64,000 bases of DNA from Sphingomonadales bacterium (GTDB taxonomy: Bacteria; Pseudomonadota; Alphaproteobacteria; Sphingomonadales; Sphingomonadaceae), in the NCBI GenBank assembly GCA_009995225.1, contig JAACPW010000005.1, forward strand, positions 124,001 to 188,000, given 5' to 3'. A program made the translations under genes and the position numbers. Under the pieces are notes generated by a model. It saw only the letters and a list, made by a program, of their open reading frames with translations, had not been told where the DNA came from and ran no database searches. Every line of letters starts with the position of its first letter. Position 1 is the stretch's first letter. Below are positions 27,045 to 36,889 of this stretch, in pieces.

Positions 27045-29783
27045 ATGGCGCTGCACATTATGCCGGACACCATGAACCCCACCCTTCCCACCACTTTCGA
27101 CCCCGCCGCAATCGAGGCGCGCTGGTATCAGCATTGGGAGGCGAACAGCTGCTTCCGGCCCGAGCGACCCGGTGCCGAGGCCTTCACCATCGTCAACCCG
27201 CCGCCCAACGTGACCGGCAGCCTGCATATCGGCCATGCGCTCGACAACACCTTGCAGGACGTAGTGGTCCGCTATGAACGGCTGCGCGGCAAGGACGCCT
27301 TGTGGGTCGTGGGCACCGATCACGCGGGCATCGCCACGCAGATGGTGGTCGAACGCCAGATGGAAGCGCGGCAGGACAAGCGCACCAATTATTCGCGCGA
27401 GGATTTCGTGGCGAAGGTGTGGGAATGGAAGGCCGAATCCGGCGGCACCATTACTAACCAGCTGCGGCGGCTGGGCTGCTCTATGGACTGGAGCCGTGAG
27501 CAGTTCACCATGGACCCGCACTTCACCAAGGCGGTGATCAAGACCTTCGTTGACCTGTATAACGACGGGCTGATCTACCGCGACAAGCGGCTGGTCAACT
27601 GGGACCCGAAGCTGAAGACCGCGATCAGCGATCTTGAGGTGGAGACGCGCGAGATCAAGGGCAGCTTCTGGCGCCTGCGGTATCCGTTGGCAGATGGCGT
27701 GTTGACCGATGATGGGGCGGACCATCTGGTTGTTGCCACCACCCGCCCGGAAACGCTGCTGGCGGACATGGCCGTGGCTGTGAACCCGGCGGACGAACGC
27801 TATGCCAGTGTGGTCGGCAAGCACATCATCCTGCCGATCACCGGGCGCCGCATCCCGATTATCGCCGATGAACACGCGGATCCTGCGCTGGGATCAGGCT
27901 GCGTCAAGGTCACGCCGGGGCATGATTTCAACGACTTTGAGGTCGGGCGACGCGCCGGGATTGCGGCGGGCGACATGTTCAACATGCTCGATGCCGAAGC
28001 AGCGGTGGTGCAGGTGGCCGATGGGCTGATCCCTGCGCAGTTCGTGGGCCTCGACCGGTTCGATGCGCGCAAGGCGGTGGTTGACCGGATGAAGGCCGAA
28101 GGCTTTCTGGTGCCCCACGTCACCGAAAAGGATGGAGAGCAGACCGAACACGATGCCGAACCGCGCGTGATCCAGACTCCCTTCGGTGACCGCGGCGGCG
28201 TGGTGATCGAACCGTGGCTGACCGACCAGTGGTATGTGAACGCAGGCGAACTGGCGAAAAAGCCGATCGAGGCGGTGAAGTCGGGCGAAATCGGCATCGT
28301 GCCCAAGACCTGGGAAAAGACCTTCTTCAACTGGATGGAGAACATCCAGCCATGGTGCGTGTCGCGCCAACTGTGGTGGGGGCACCGGATTCCGGCGTGG
28401 TTTGCCGATGATGGCCGCTGTTTCGTCGCCACCACGGCTGAAGAGGCGCAGGCCCTTGCCGGTGAAGGCGTGGCCCTGGCGCAAGACGAGGACGTCCTCG
28501 ACACATGGTTCTCCTCCGCCTTGTGGCCCTTCGCCACGCTCGGCTGGCCCGAAGACGCCGCGCCGCTGGTTGAGAAACATTTCCCCAATTCGCTGCTCAT
28601 CTCCGGCTTCGACATCCTGTTCTTCTGGGATGCCCGCATGATGATGATGGGCTATCACCTCATGGGCCAGAGGCCCTGGGACACGCTCTATCTCCACGGC
28701 CTCGTGCGCGCGGCGGACGGCGCCAAGATGTCCAAGTCCAAGGGCAATGTCGTCGATCCGCTCGGCCTGATCGACCAATACGGCGCGGATGCGCTGCGGT
28801 TCTTCATGGCGGCGATGGAAAGCCAGGGCCGCGACATCAAGATGGATGAACGCCGCGTCGAGGGTTACCGTAACTTCGGCACCAAGCTGTGGAACGCGGC
28901 GCGGTTCTGCCAATCGAACGGTATCGGCGCGTCGGCGACCGTAAAAGCCCCGACTGCGCGCCTCGCTGCTAACCAATGGATCATCGGCGAAGTCGCGGCC
29001 TGCGTCACCGAGATCGAGCGCGCCATGGCTGACCTGCGCTTCGATGCGGCAGCCAACGCGATCTATCAGTTCACCTGGAGCAAGTTCTGCGACTGGTATC
29101 TGGAACTGATCAAGCCGGTCTTCGCCGGAGACGCCGACAGCCCGCCTGCGGTCGAAACCCGCGCGGTCGCCGGCTGGGCGCTCGACCAGATCCTCGTCAT
29201 GCTGCACCCCTTCATGCCCTTCATCACCGAAGAGCTGTGGCACAAACTGGGGACGCGGCCCTACGAGCTGATCGTTGCGCAATGGCCTGCACCGCAAGCG
29301 GAAGTCAGCGCAGACGCAACCGACGCAATCGACTGGGTGATTGATCTGACCACCAGCACCCGCAGCGCCAAGAACGAACTCGGCATTCCGCCGGGCGCCA
29401 AGCTGGCGGCGTATCTGGCCGCGCCGTCCGATGTGGCAACGCGCACCATTGATCGCAGCAGCGCCGCGATCGAACGCCTCGCACGGCTGACGCCGGTGAC
29501 CATCGGGGAAGCCCCCGCAGGCCCGGCGATGCAGGTGACGGCGGGCAGCGACGTGTTTATCATCCCGCTTGAAGGGATCATCGACATCGCGGCCGAAAAA
29601 GCGCGGCTGGAAAAGGCGTTGGTGGCAAGCACCAAGGAAGTGAAATCGCTGGAGGGTCGCCTCGGCAACCCTGCCTTCGCGGAAAAGGCCAAGCCCGAAG
29701 CGGTCGAAAAAGCGCGCGCCGATCTCGGGCACCATCAGGGCGAAGTGACGCGGCTGACAGCGGCGCTGGCGCGGCTGGGGTGA
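27045..29783 (+). CDS. valS: Valyl-tRNA synthetase
   Basis: A 912-residue class I synthetase charging tRNA(Val). The HIGH motif is at residues 61-64 (GSLHIGHAL), the KMSKS loop is KMSKSKGN, and the editing domain has [16 protein letters not shown]. The C-terminal coiled coil ([20 protein letters not shown]) is the usual ValS tRNA-binding arm. Three in-frame ATGs at 27045, 27060 and 27072 could be the start. I use the first because AGGTG sits 5 nt upstream; homologues more often begin near the third ([11 protein letters not shown]). The frame is open much further upstream, through the antisense of the mla permease gene. Confidence 0.96.
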   Translation: MALHIMPDTMNPTLPTTFDPAAIEARWYQHWEANSCFRPERPGAEAFTIVNPPPNVTGSLHIGHALDNTLQDVVVRYERLRGKDALWVVGTDHAGIATQMVVERQMEARQDKRTNYSREDFVAKVWEWKAESGGTITNQLRRLGCSMDWSREQFTMDPHFTKAVIKTFVDLYNDGLIYRDKRLVNWDPKLKTAISDLEVETREIKGSFWRLRYPLADGVLTDDGADHLVVATTRPETLLADMAVAVNPADERYASVVGKHIILPITGRRIPIIADEHADPALGSGCVKVTPGHDFNDFEVGRRAGIAAGDMFNMLDAEAAVVQVADGLIPAQFVGLDRFDARKAVVDRMKAEGFLVPHVTEKDGEQTEHDAEPRVIQTPFGDRGGVVIEPWLTDQWYVNAGELAKKPIEAVKSGEIGIVPKTWEKTFFNWMENIQPWCVSRQLWWGHRIPAWFADDGRCFVATTAEEAQALAGEGVALAQDEDVLDTWFSSALWPFATLGWPEDAAPLVEKHFPNSLLISGFDILFFWDARMMMMGYHLMGQRPWDTLYLHGLVRAADGAKMSKSKGNVVDPLGLIDQYGADALRFFMAAMESQGRDIKMDERRVEGYRNFGTKLWNAARFCQSNGIGASATVKAPTARLAANQWIIGEVAACVTEIERAMADLRFDAAANAIYQFTWSKFCDWYLELIKPVFAGDADSPPAVETRAVAGWALDQILVMLHPFMPFITEELWHKLGTRPYELIVAQWPAPQAEVSADATDAIDWVIDLTTSTRSAKNELGIPPGAKLAAYLAAPSDVATRTIDRSSAAIERLARLTPVTIGEAPAGPAMQVTAGSDVFIIPLEGIIDIAAEKARLEKALVASTKEVKSLEGRLGNPAFAEKAKPEAVEKARADLGHHQGEVTRLTAALARLG

Positions 29784-29784
29784 T

Positions 29785-30519
29785 GTGCAACTAACCCTCG
29801 CCACCGATGACACCGGCGGGCCGGAGATTTTCGCCAGCCTGCAAGGCGAAGGGCCGAGTATGGGCGTGCCCGTCGCCTTTGTGCGGCTCAGCCGCTGTAA
29901 CCTTGCCTGCGTGTGGTGCGACACGGCGTATACCTGGCGGTTTGAAGGCGACAACCGCCCCCACCGCGACACCGCAGCTTATGATCGCAAGGCCAATCAG
30001 GTGACGCTTTCCCCTGCCGAAACGGCGGAACGGATCGCGGCGCTGGGGCAGAACCGGCTCGTCATCACCGGGGGCGAGCCGCTGCTTCAGGCGGGTGCGC
30101 TGGCCGCAATGCTTGGCTTTCTTCCCGATATCACCGTCGAAATCGAAACCAACGGCACCGTCGCACCGCCGGTGAGGCTGGATATCCGGGTCGATCAATA
30201 CAATGTCAGTCCCAAACTTTCGCACAGCGGAAACCCGGCCGATCTGGCGTTGATACCCGAACGGATGGATGCCTGGGCGGCGGAACCGCGCGCCTTCCTG
30301 AAGTTCGTGATCGCCAGCCCGGATGACGTGGCCGAGGTGCTGGAACTCCAGCGCCGCTACCGCTTCAGGCCGGGGCAGATCTTCCTGATGGCCGAAGGCA
30401 CCAGCACCGCAGTCCAGCGCGCGCGGCAGGACTGGTTGGCGCCGCTATGCCTCGAACACGGTTTTCGCATGAGCGACCGTCTGCATATCCACCTCTACGG
30501 CGATACCAGAGGCACGTAA
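29785..30519 (+). CDS. queE: 7-carboxy-7-deazaguanine synthase
   Basis: A 244-residue radical-SAM enzyme of queuosine synthesis that contracts the CPH4 ring to CDG. The iron-sulfur motif is C-x3-C-x2-C in SRCNLACVWCDTAY, preceded by the substrate segment EIFASLQGEGPSMGVP. The SAM-binding ITGGEPLLQ and the later VEIETNGT are typical. It starts at GTG 29785, 1 nt after the valS stop, and so is coupled to it. No other que gene is in the window. Confidence 0.93.
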   Translation: MQLTLATDDTGGPEIFASLQGEGPSMGVPVAFVRLSRCNLACVWCDTAYTWRFEGDNRPHRDTAAYDRKANQVTLSPAETAERIAALGQNRLVITGGEPLLQAGALAAMLGFLPDITVEIETNGTVAPPVRLDIRVDQYNVSPKLSHSGNPADLALIPERMDAWAAEPRAFLKFVIASPDDVAEVLELQRRYRFRPGQIFLMAEGTSTAVQRARQDWLAPLCLEHGFRMSDRLHIHLYGDTRGT

Positions 30520-30520
30520 G

Positions 30521-30606
30521 TCCCGCCCGCGACCCCTCCAGCAAGCGGGAGGGGGAAAGTTTGGCGCTGATACCCCCTCCCGCCTGCGCGAGGGGCCGGG
30601 GCGGGA
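30521..30606. terminator. Nested hairpin between convergent queE and herA-like genes
   Basis: An 11-bp perfect inner stem (30545-30555 with 30573-30583) is flanked by near-complementary outer arms (30521-30539 with 30590-30606), making an 86-nt cruciform-like element. There is no clear U tract on either strand. It fills the space between two convergent genes, so a bidirectional transcription stop is the likeliest role. It could also be a copy of a dispersed palindromic repeat. Confidence 0.55.
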
Positions 30607-30609
30607 TGG

Positions 30610-32304
30610 TTAGCCTTGCGATCGCCAGCGCATCACCACGCGCTCGACCAGTTCTTCCTCGCCCCCGTCAGTTTTCCACAATTCTGCAAAGCTCGGGTCT
30701 TCCGAGGCCGGACGCTTGTGTTCTTCGAGATTGTCGAACGACACGCGGATCGGGATCGCAACGCCCTCGCCGCAAATGATGCATTCGCGGTTGCGCAGCG
30801 CCGGGATCGAATCGAGGAAACCGCGCGCGCCTTCAGGCATGGCCGCGCGCACGAAGGCCTGATCGCGGTCGTTGTTGAGGCGCATCGAGATGATGGTGCC
30901 GCACTGCGACAGCACGCCTTCGGCGAGGTCGGACGGCCGCTGGGTGATGAGACCCAGCGAAATGCCGTATTTGCGCCCTTCCTTGGCAATGCGGCTGAGG
31001 ATCTTGCCGACCGACGATCCATCGGCGTTCTTCTCGTTGGGGACGTAGCGGTGCGCTTCCTCGCACACCAGCAGCACAGGGCGGGTCTTTTCCTCGCGGC
31101 CCCAGATGGCGAAATCGAACACCAGCCGGCTGAGCACCGCCACCACGGTGGAGGTGATGTCAGACGGCACGCCCGACACGTCGATGATCGAGATCGGCTT
31201 GCCGCCGCCGGGCATCCGGAAGATCTTGCTGATGAACTCCACCATCGTGTCGCCCACCAGCATGCCGGAGAACATGAACTGATAACGCGGATCGGCCTTC
31301 AATTCGTCCAGCTTGCCCTTGATGCGCATGAACGGCGCGGTCGATGTCGCCTTGTCGAGGCGGCCCATTTCGTCCTGCAGAATGTTGCTGAAATCGGACA
31401 GAAGATAGGGGATCGGCGAATCCACCGTGATCTTGCCCATTGTCTGGGCCAGCCGGTTTCGTGACCGCGCGGCCAGCAGGCACTTTGCCAGAATGTCGGC
31501 ATCGACCTGACGTTCGTTGCCGCTGCTCGACAGCAGGACTTCGCAATGTTCCTCGAAATTCATCAGCCAATAGGGCATTTGCAGGTTCGACACGTCGAGG
31601 ATCTGTCCCGTGGTGCGGAACGCGGCGGAATATTCGCCGTGCGGGTCGATCATCACGATGTGACCCTTGGGCGCGGCTTCGCAGATGCGGTGCAGGATCA
31701 GCGCGGCGCTGGTCGATTTACCCGTCCCGGTCGATCCCAGCAGCGCAAAGTGCTTGCCCAGCATGGCGTCGATATACAGCCCGGCGCGGATATCCTTGGT
31801 GGGAAACACCTTGCCGATGGTGATGCTGGCGCGCCCATCGCTCGCGTAAATCTGTTCCAGATCGCGTGTGGTGGCGGGATAAAGCATCGCGCCGGGAACG
31901 GGATAGCGGGTCACGCCGCGCTTGAAGCCGTGGATGCGGCCCGTAAGCTTTTCCTCGCCGCCTTCGCCCAGAAAGTCGATATTCGCGATGATACCGTTAT
32001 CGGTGCGGCGGTCCTTGCGCTGATCGCGCACGTTGGCGAGCAGCCAGGCATCGCCAACGCGGATCTTGACCTGGCTGCCGACCTGTCCGGCCAGCGCGAC
32101 CGAGGGATCATCGTCCTTCATGCAATCGTTGATGCGCTGCAGATCCAGCGCAATCTGCGAACCGGAGCCTGAAATCTCCAGCACGACGCCGATGGGCAGG
32201 CGCGCATTGTCCAAACCGCTGGCATGGGCCGACGCCACTTCTTCCGCGCCCGCCGGATTGGGGCCGGTGAACCGTTCGAAATCCTGCCTTCCGTAATCGC
32301 TCAT
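30610..32304 (-). CDS. HerA-like hexameric DNA translocase/ATPase
   Basis: A 564-residue HerA/FtsK-superfamily ATPase with an N-terminal HAS-barrel region and a DUF87 core. Walker A is GSTGTGKS at 190-197, followed by IVMIDPHGEYSAAF (Walker B-like with the HerA HGEY motif), VLLVCEEAHRYVP and LGLITQRPSDL. HerA partners the NurA nuclease in archaea, but no nurA-like gene is adjacent. Bacterial relatives are implicated in DNA processing or phage defence. Nothing nearby identifies a defence island, so I call this a stand-alone ATPase. Confidence 0.88.
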   Translation of the reverse strand: MSDYGRQDFERFTGPNPAGAEEVASAHASGLDNARLPIGVVLEISGSGSQIALDLQRINDCMKDDDPSVALAGQVGSQVKIRVGDAWLLANVRDQRKDRRTDNGIIANIDFLGEGGEEKLTGRIHGFKRGVTRYPVPGAMLYPATTRDLEQIYASDGRASITIGKVFPTKDIRAGLYIDAMLGKHFALLGSTGTGKSTSAALILHRICEAAPKGHIVMIDPHGEYSAAFRTTGQILDVSNLQMPYWLMNFEEHCEVLLSSSGNERQVDADILAKCLLAARSRNRLAQTMGKITVDSPIPYLLSDFSNILQDEMGRLDKATSTAPFMRIKGKLDELKADPRYQFMFSGMLVGDTMVEFISKIFRMPGGGKPISIIDVSGVPSDITSTVVAVLSRLVFDFAIWGREEKTRPVLLVCEEAHRYVPNEKNADGSSVGKILSRIAKEGRKYGISLGLITQRPSDLAEGVLSQCGTIISMRLNNDRDQAFVRAAMPEGARGFLDSIPALRNRECIICGEGVAIPIRVSFDNLEEHKRPASEDPSFAELWKTDGGEEELVERVVMRWRSQG

Positions 32305-32408
32305 CTGCGCCTTTTCCCCTGCGGTGCCGATAGCGGCCGCAATCGGGATACGGCGGGCGGGGTTAAGATCGGGTCAACACACCGCGCAGGCCAAGGCAAG
32401 CCGCAGGT

Positions 32409-33173
32409 TCAGCCACGGGCGAACAGGCGCCCAGCGAGCCAGCCCATCCCCAGCGACAGCGCAATCGCGCCCAGACCATAAAGGAACGACCAACGCTGCG
32501 CCGCAGCGACGACGCGTCCTTCGAGGCCGGCCTTGACCACTTCGATCTTCGCGGTTGCGCTGGTCAGCACCCGGCCTTGCGCGATAGCAAAGGTTTCAGC
32601 GGTGTAGGCGCCGGTCGTGACATTGGAGGGCAGATCGATCCGCACCTGATACAGCACCTTTTCGGAGATGCTGACCCCGCGGGGGTTTTCCTGAAACAGC
32701 CCCTGCCGCCGCCGCAAATCGACCAGCCCCTGCGCGAACCGTGTCTGTTCTTCCGGCTCGATCTGGCCTGAAGGCGAAAGCTGGATGAAATCCGTGCCAA
32801 GCTCGTAAATCGCCGCCGTGCGTTCATCGACGATCTCGCTCACCGGCCGCGAGGATGCGACCGCAAAAAACGCCGGGGCCGAGCGGAAATCGCTTGATCC
32901 GGCGTTCATCCACATCCCCGCGAGACGCTCTTTCTCGCGGATGCGGACAGGTTCTGTCGGGCCTTTCAGCACCACGACGATGTCGTAATCCCCGGCGCGC
33001 CCTGCCCCTGCAGGATCGATCACGGCACCGTAAAGCAGCAGCCGCGCCCCGGTAAAGCCCTGCCGCACTTCGATCCGAGACTGGCTCACTGCGGGCACCA
33101 GCACCGGCTCGCGCTGCGCCGACAGCGCAGTCCACGCAACCATCACCACGAACACGCGCGCCGCGAAGGTCAT
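32409..33173 (-). CDS. TIGR02186-family membrane protein
   Basis: A 254-residue protein with an N-terminal signal-like helix and a C-terminal transmembrane helix (about residues 225-247). The central part matches the alphaproteobacterial TIGR02186 family: VPAVSQSRIEVRQGFTGARLLLYGAV and DIVVVLKGPTEPVRIREKERLAGMW (cited in part). ATG 33173 is chosen; the longer frame to 33251 overlaps the TauE gene. The family is habitually paired with a TauE/SafE exporter, as here (10-nt gap). It may be a periplasmic domain helping that transporter. Confidence 0.85.
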   Translation of the reverse strand: MTFAARVFVVMVAWTALSAQREPVLVPAVSQSRIEVRQGFTGARLLLYGAVIDPAGAGRAGDYDIVVVLKGPTEPVRIREKERLAGMWMNAGSSDFRSAPAFFAVASSRPVSEIVDERTAAIYELGTDFIQLSPSGQIEPEEQTRFAQGLVDLRRRQGLFQENPRGVSISEKVLYQVRIDLPSNVTTGAYTAETFAIAQGRVLTSATAKIEVVKAGLEGRVVAAAQRWSFLYGLGAIALSLGMGWLAGRLFARG

Positions 33174-33183
33174 GAACGCACGC

Positions 33184-34101
33184 TCATAGGGGAACCACGG
33201 TGTAGATCTCGTCCGGCTGCACGCCGAGCCCGTAAAGCATCCGCAGCGCAATCAGCAGCACCAGCGTGGCCAGTGCCAGACGCAGGTATTCGGGCTTGGC
33301 CTTCAACGCGATCTGCGTGCCGAACTGCGCGCCCAGCACCGATCCCAGCAGCAAAAGCGCCGCCAGCACCAGATCGACCGCCTTGGTGGTCAAGGCGTGG
33401 GTCATGGTCGTCACCATGGTCACGAACAGGATCTGGAACAGCGACGTGCCCACCACGACATTGCCGCTCATCCCCAGAATATACAGCATGGCCGGCACCA
33501 GCAGGAACCCGCCGCCCACGCCCATCAGCATGGTCAGGATGCCCACCAGCATCCCCAGGATCGCCGGGGCCAGTGGTGAAATGTACAGGCCCGAGGCATA
33601 GAACCGCCAGCGATAGGGCAAACTGGCCACGAGGGGGTGGTGGCGGCGCTTTTTCGCCCGGACGCCTGCCTTGCCCAGCAGTCCGGGGCGCAGCGAACTT
33701 ACTGCCTCGCGCAGCATCAGCAGCCCGATCGAGCCGAGCATCAGCACATACAGGACCGAAATCACGACATCGATCTGTCCGAGCGATTGCAGCACCCGGA
33801 ACAACAAGGCCCCGATCAAGGCGCCGATAATTCCGCCGCCCACCATCACCGCGCCCATGCGGTAATCCACGCCCTTGCGGCGCGAATGGGCTAGTACGCC
33901 GGAAACGCTGGCGCCGGTCACCTGCGTCGCCGCCGAAGCCGCCGCAACCGTGGGCGGGATACCGTAGAAGATCAGCAGCGGCGTCGTCAGAAACCCGCCG
34001 CCCACGCCGAACAGGCCGGAAAGAACGCCTGTGACCGCGCCCAGCAACACAATGACGAGCCCGTTGACCGAGAGATTCGCGATAGGCAGATACACGTCCA
34101 T
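33184..34101 (-). CDS. TauE/SafE-family anion permease
   Basis: A 305-residue permease with two repeated halves, each containing the family's glycine-rich loop (SGLFGVGGGFLTTPLL near residue 27 and LMGVGGGFLLVPAMLY near 190). TauE/SafE proteins export sulfite, sulfoacetate or related anions. The substrate here is not known. ATG 34101 (MDVYLP) is chosen; the frame is open to 34146. It is the first gene of the pair with TIGR02186. Confidence 0.9.
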   Translation of the reverse strand: MDVYLPIANLSVNGLVIVLLGAVTGVLSGLFGVGGGFLTTPLLIFYGIPPTVAAASAATQVTGASVSGVLAHSRRKGVDYRMGAVMVGGGIIGALIGALLFRVLQSLGQIDVVISVLYVLMLGSIGLLMLREAVSSLRPGLLGKAGVRAKKRRHHPLVASLPYRWRFYASGLYISPLAPAILGMLVGILTMLMGVGGGFLLVPAMLYILGMSGNVVVGTSLFQILFVTMVTTMTHALTTKAVDLVLAALLLLGSVLGAQFGTQIALKAKPEYLRLALATLVLLIALRMLYGLGVQPDEIYTVVPL

Positions 34102-34195
34102 GCGCGGAGGACTAGACCAGCGCGCAGAGCGATGAAAGCCACGCAAAGCGGGTTATTTTCTCATGCGGCACCGCGGCCTGCGCCGCACGCACCGA

Positions 34196-35326
34196 TCAGA
34201 AGCCGGTCGAGATCGTCGCCGCGACGCCCGAGGTCGGGCTGGCATCCCCGCCCACCCGCGCCCGCCAATCGATCGAGAGCCGCGCAGGCACCGGGCCCAA
34301 CCTCATGTCAAACCGCACGGTGGGGCCAATGTCGATCCGCTGCGCATCCTTTTGGGCCCCGCCCCACGCCGCCGCGCCAAGGCTGAGGCGCAGGGCATCA
34401 TCGGTCATCCCGGCGATCTGGCGCCATTCGCGTGTCAGGCTCGCCTGCCCGTCGGCAAAGGCGGTGGGGTCGGGCCCGCCGACCCAGCCTGCCTGTCCAT
34501 AGGCTTCAAGCCGGGCGCCATAGGGCATTTGCACCGGCGCAAGCGCGCTCACTACGTAAGCTGCCGGCCGGATCGTGTCGCTTGCAGCGCCATCGGTATA
34601 GCGCACCTCACCGGCCACACGCAGCGGGAGACGGGGGAGCGGGCGCAACGATCCGCCCAGCGCCAGTTCGCTCTCCCCACCGCCCACCAGCGCGCGATAG
34701 GCGCGGGTGTATAGGCGGGGATCACGCGGCGAGGCTGGATCGAGGCGATATTGCAGCACCGCGCCCGCCTGACTGGCCCCATAGATCGGCACCCGCCCCT
34801 GCGAGACCGGCGCGGCGGACGAACCCTGCCGCCAGAACGCCCAGGCATCCACCGACCAGCGACCGGCCTTTCCCGATGACCGGGCTGCAACGGGCGTCGG
34901 CAGGAATGGCGCCTGCGCGGCCGCGCCGATCAGATCGGCCTTCGGGTCTGCCCGCGCTTCGTCCGCCAAACGCGCGCGCGTATCCGCAACCGGCGCAGCG
35001 ACGGCTTGCGGCACATCCTGTGTGCCCCCTCGGCGCGGATCGCGATGGCGCCGAGGTGCATCGTCTGGACGCCAGCCGAGCGCCGCAAAGGCGATCGGCA
35101 GCGCCCCTGCGCCCGGAGCTGGCGGTGCGGCAGGCGCTGTCGTGCGGAGCCGAGCCGCTGTTTGCTGTGGTTTGGCAATCGTCGCAGCCCAATCGTGCGC
35201 TTCGGCCTGCGGGATGAATGGGTTTTCCCACCACATCACGCGCGCCGCGCTCCATCCTGCAAGCGTCAGCACAAGCATCACCAGCGGACCGCCCCGTGTG
35301 CGGGTGCTGGCGGGCGACATCGTCAT
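34196..35326 (-). CDS. Outer-membrane-like partner of the NfrB-type glycosyltransferase
   Basis: A 376-residue protein that starts in an ATGA overlap with the glycosyltransferase stop. After a hydrophobic N-terminal helix (about residues 14-30) there is a long Ala/Pro/Arg-rich stretch. From about residue 150 onward comes an alternating, Gly/Tyr/Arg-rich pattern typical of beta-barrels, ending in a C-terminal Phe (VAATISTGF). It resembles the C-terminal barrel part of NfrA, but without the TPR repeats that make E. coli NfrA near 990 residues. Assignment as an NfrA-like exporter is inference from operon position and composition. It could instead be an unrelated barrel protein. Confidence 0.65.
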   Translation of the reverse strand: MTMSPASTRTRGGPLVMLVLTLAGWSAARVMWWENPFIPQAEAHDWAATIAKPQQTAARLRTTAPAAPPAPGAGALPIAFAALGWRPDDAPRRHRDPRRGGTQDVPQAVAAPVADTRARLADEARADPKADLIGAAAQAPFLPTPVAARSSGKAGRWSVDAWAFWRQGSSAAPVSQGRVPIYGASQAGAVLQYRLDPASPRDPRLYTRAYRALVGGGESELALGGSLRPLPRLPLRVAGEVRYTDGAASDTIRPAAYVVSALAPVQMPYGARLEAYGQAGWVGGPDPTAFADGQASLTREWRQIAGMTDDALRLSLGAAAWGGAQKDAQRIDIGPTVRFDMRLGPVPARLSIDWRARVGGDASPTSGVAATISTGF

Positions 35327-36768
35327 GTCAGGCCTGCGCGGATCAGGCCGGGCTGCGCGGGGTGCGCATCATGCTCGGTCTTGTCCCACACCGCCACACA
35401 GCCGCGCAACGTCCGGGCATAGGCGAAGACCGCACGCCGCCCGGCGATAATCGCGATGACATTGGCCAGCGGCAAGCGGGCCACCGCCCACAGCCCCTCG
35501 CGCACCCCGTATTCGCGCATCGTGAAGGCAAAGCGCATCACGATGCGCCACACGAACGCGCCTGTATTGGCGATCAGCACCGCTTTCAGGAGCGGGCTGA
35601 GCGGTGAAGGCTCGGCCAGCCCGGTCGCCACCAACACGCCCAGCACCCCTGTCAACACCACCAGCGCATAGCCCGCCAGCAGCACCAGCGCCGTCAGCGG
35701 GCCGCGCCGGTCACGCGCGCGCATCCACACCTCGCCCGCCCCACCGGCCCAGCCAACCCGGTCCCATCCTTGCAAGGCAATCCCGAGCACCCAGCGGCTT
35801 TTCTGGCGGATGACCGTATCGAAGCGATGCGGGAAAAAGGCGCGCGTGGCGATCAGGCGCCCATCATCCCCCCGGCTGCGGATAAAGCGGCAGCGCCCGC
35901 CGGTTGCGGCAATGGCGAGGCCTAACTCGTAATCCTCGGTCAGCGAATCGCTGGCGAAGGGCAGGCCCCCTCCAGTTCCGGCACCAGTTTCGGCGCCTTG
36001 GCGCGCCACCAGCCGGTCAAGCGCGCGGCGCGACACCGCACAGCCCACGCCCGCCCCTGGCACGCCGACCTTCAAGGCATCACGCACCACCAGCGCCTTT
36101 CCGTGCGCTTCGGCAAATTCTTCACAATAATGGCTGGCAATATGCCGCGCCATCCAGCCGCGATGATGCGGCACCAGCGGCTCAACCGGCAGTTGCACAA
36201 AATCGGCACCATCCGCGATAGCCGCGTCCAACAGTCCGAGCGCGCCCGGATCGACCATATCCTCGGCGTCGTGGAACACCGCCGCGGTGTAACGCTGCCC
36301 GCTGCGTTCTTCGTCGAGCACCAGCGCGGCATACAGCCGGTTGAGGCAATCGGCCTTTGTGGTGGGGCCAGCGCGGTCGAGAATGACCAGCCGCAGCCGC
36401 CGGTCATCCCGAGCAGCGGCAATCGCTGCGCCCAGTGTGGCGGGATCATTGCGATAGCACCCCACATACACGCGCAAGCCAGGTTGCGGCCACGTATCGA
36501 GCATATGACGGACCGTCTGACCGATCACAGCGGCTTCCTGCCAGGCCGGGATGAGCACGGCAACCGGTCCGCACAGCGGGCGATTTTGCAATGCGGCGCG
36601 GTTGTGCTGCTCGGTCACGCCCCGGCCGGTCAGCCGCAGCCACACCCACACCGCGTCGACCGCAAGATCATCGAGCGTACCGATCAGAAAAAACACGCCC
36701 GCGAAAAGCAGCAATTCATGTTGCAGCAGCGTCAACCACTGCCACAGACCAAGTTCAGCTATGGACAA
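35323..36768 (-). CDS. NfrB-like membrane glycosyltransferase (family 2)
   Basis: A 481-residue GT-A glycosyltransferase with an N-terminal membrane helix, a cytosolic catalytic domain and two or three C-terminal helices. Catalytic motifs are FHDAEDMVDP (DxD-like), SLTEDYELG (TED) and RQKSRWVLGIALQGWDRVG (Q/RxxRW type). The arrangement matches NfrB, the phage N4 receptor-glycan synthase, but it lacks the C-terminal MshEN c-di-GMP-binding domain of E. coli NfrB. TTG 36768 is taken as the start because a GGGGAGGGGG ribosome site precedes it by 5 nt; the frame runs open to a TTG at 36825. It probably makes a surface glycan exported through the next gene's product. Confidence 0.82.
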   Translation of the reverse strand: MSIAELGLWQWLTLLQHELLLFAGVFFLIGTLDDLAVDAVWVWLRLTGRGVTEQHNRAALQNRPLCGPVAVLIPAWQEAAVIGQTVRHMLDTWPQPGLRVYVGCYRNDPATLGAAIAAARDDRRLRLVILDRAGPTTKADCLNRLYAALVLDEERSGQRYTAAVFHDAEDMVDPGALGLLDAAIADGADFVQLPVEPLVPHHRGWMARHIASHYCEEFAEAHGKALVVRDALKVGVPGAGVGCAVSRRALDRLVARQGAETGAGTGGGLPFASDSLTEDYELGLAIAATGGRCRFIRSRGDDGRLIATRAFFPHRFDTVIRQKSRWVLGIALQGWDRVGWAGGAGEVWMRARDRRGPLTALVLLAGYALVVLTGVLGVLVATGLAEPSPLSPLLKAVLIANTGAFVWRIVMRFAFTMREYGVREGLWAVARLPLANVIAIIAGRRAVFAYARTLRGCVAVWDKTEHDAHPAQPGLIRAGLT

Positions 36769-36889
36769 GGCGACCCCCTCCCCCAAGGAAGACAGTAAGT
36801 TACCTTGAGCAGGCCTGCCTTGCAACCGGCCTGATTATTTTGTTGGTTGACATCAGGTTTATCATATCCCGCAGGTTAGGGCCGAATGC

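Noticed and set aside
27894..29972. 692-codon open frame antisense to valS
   Set aside because: Shadow of valS, whose HIGH and KMSKS motifs are certain.
32363..32378. CtrA-like TTAA-N7-TCAA site before the herA-like gene
   Set aside because: One mismatch in the second half site and no independent support; left out as likely chance.
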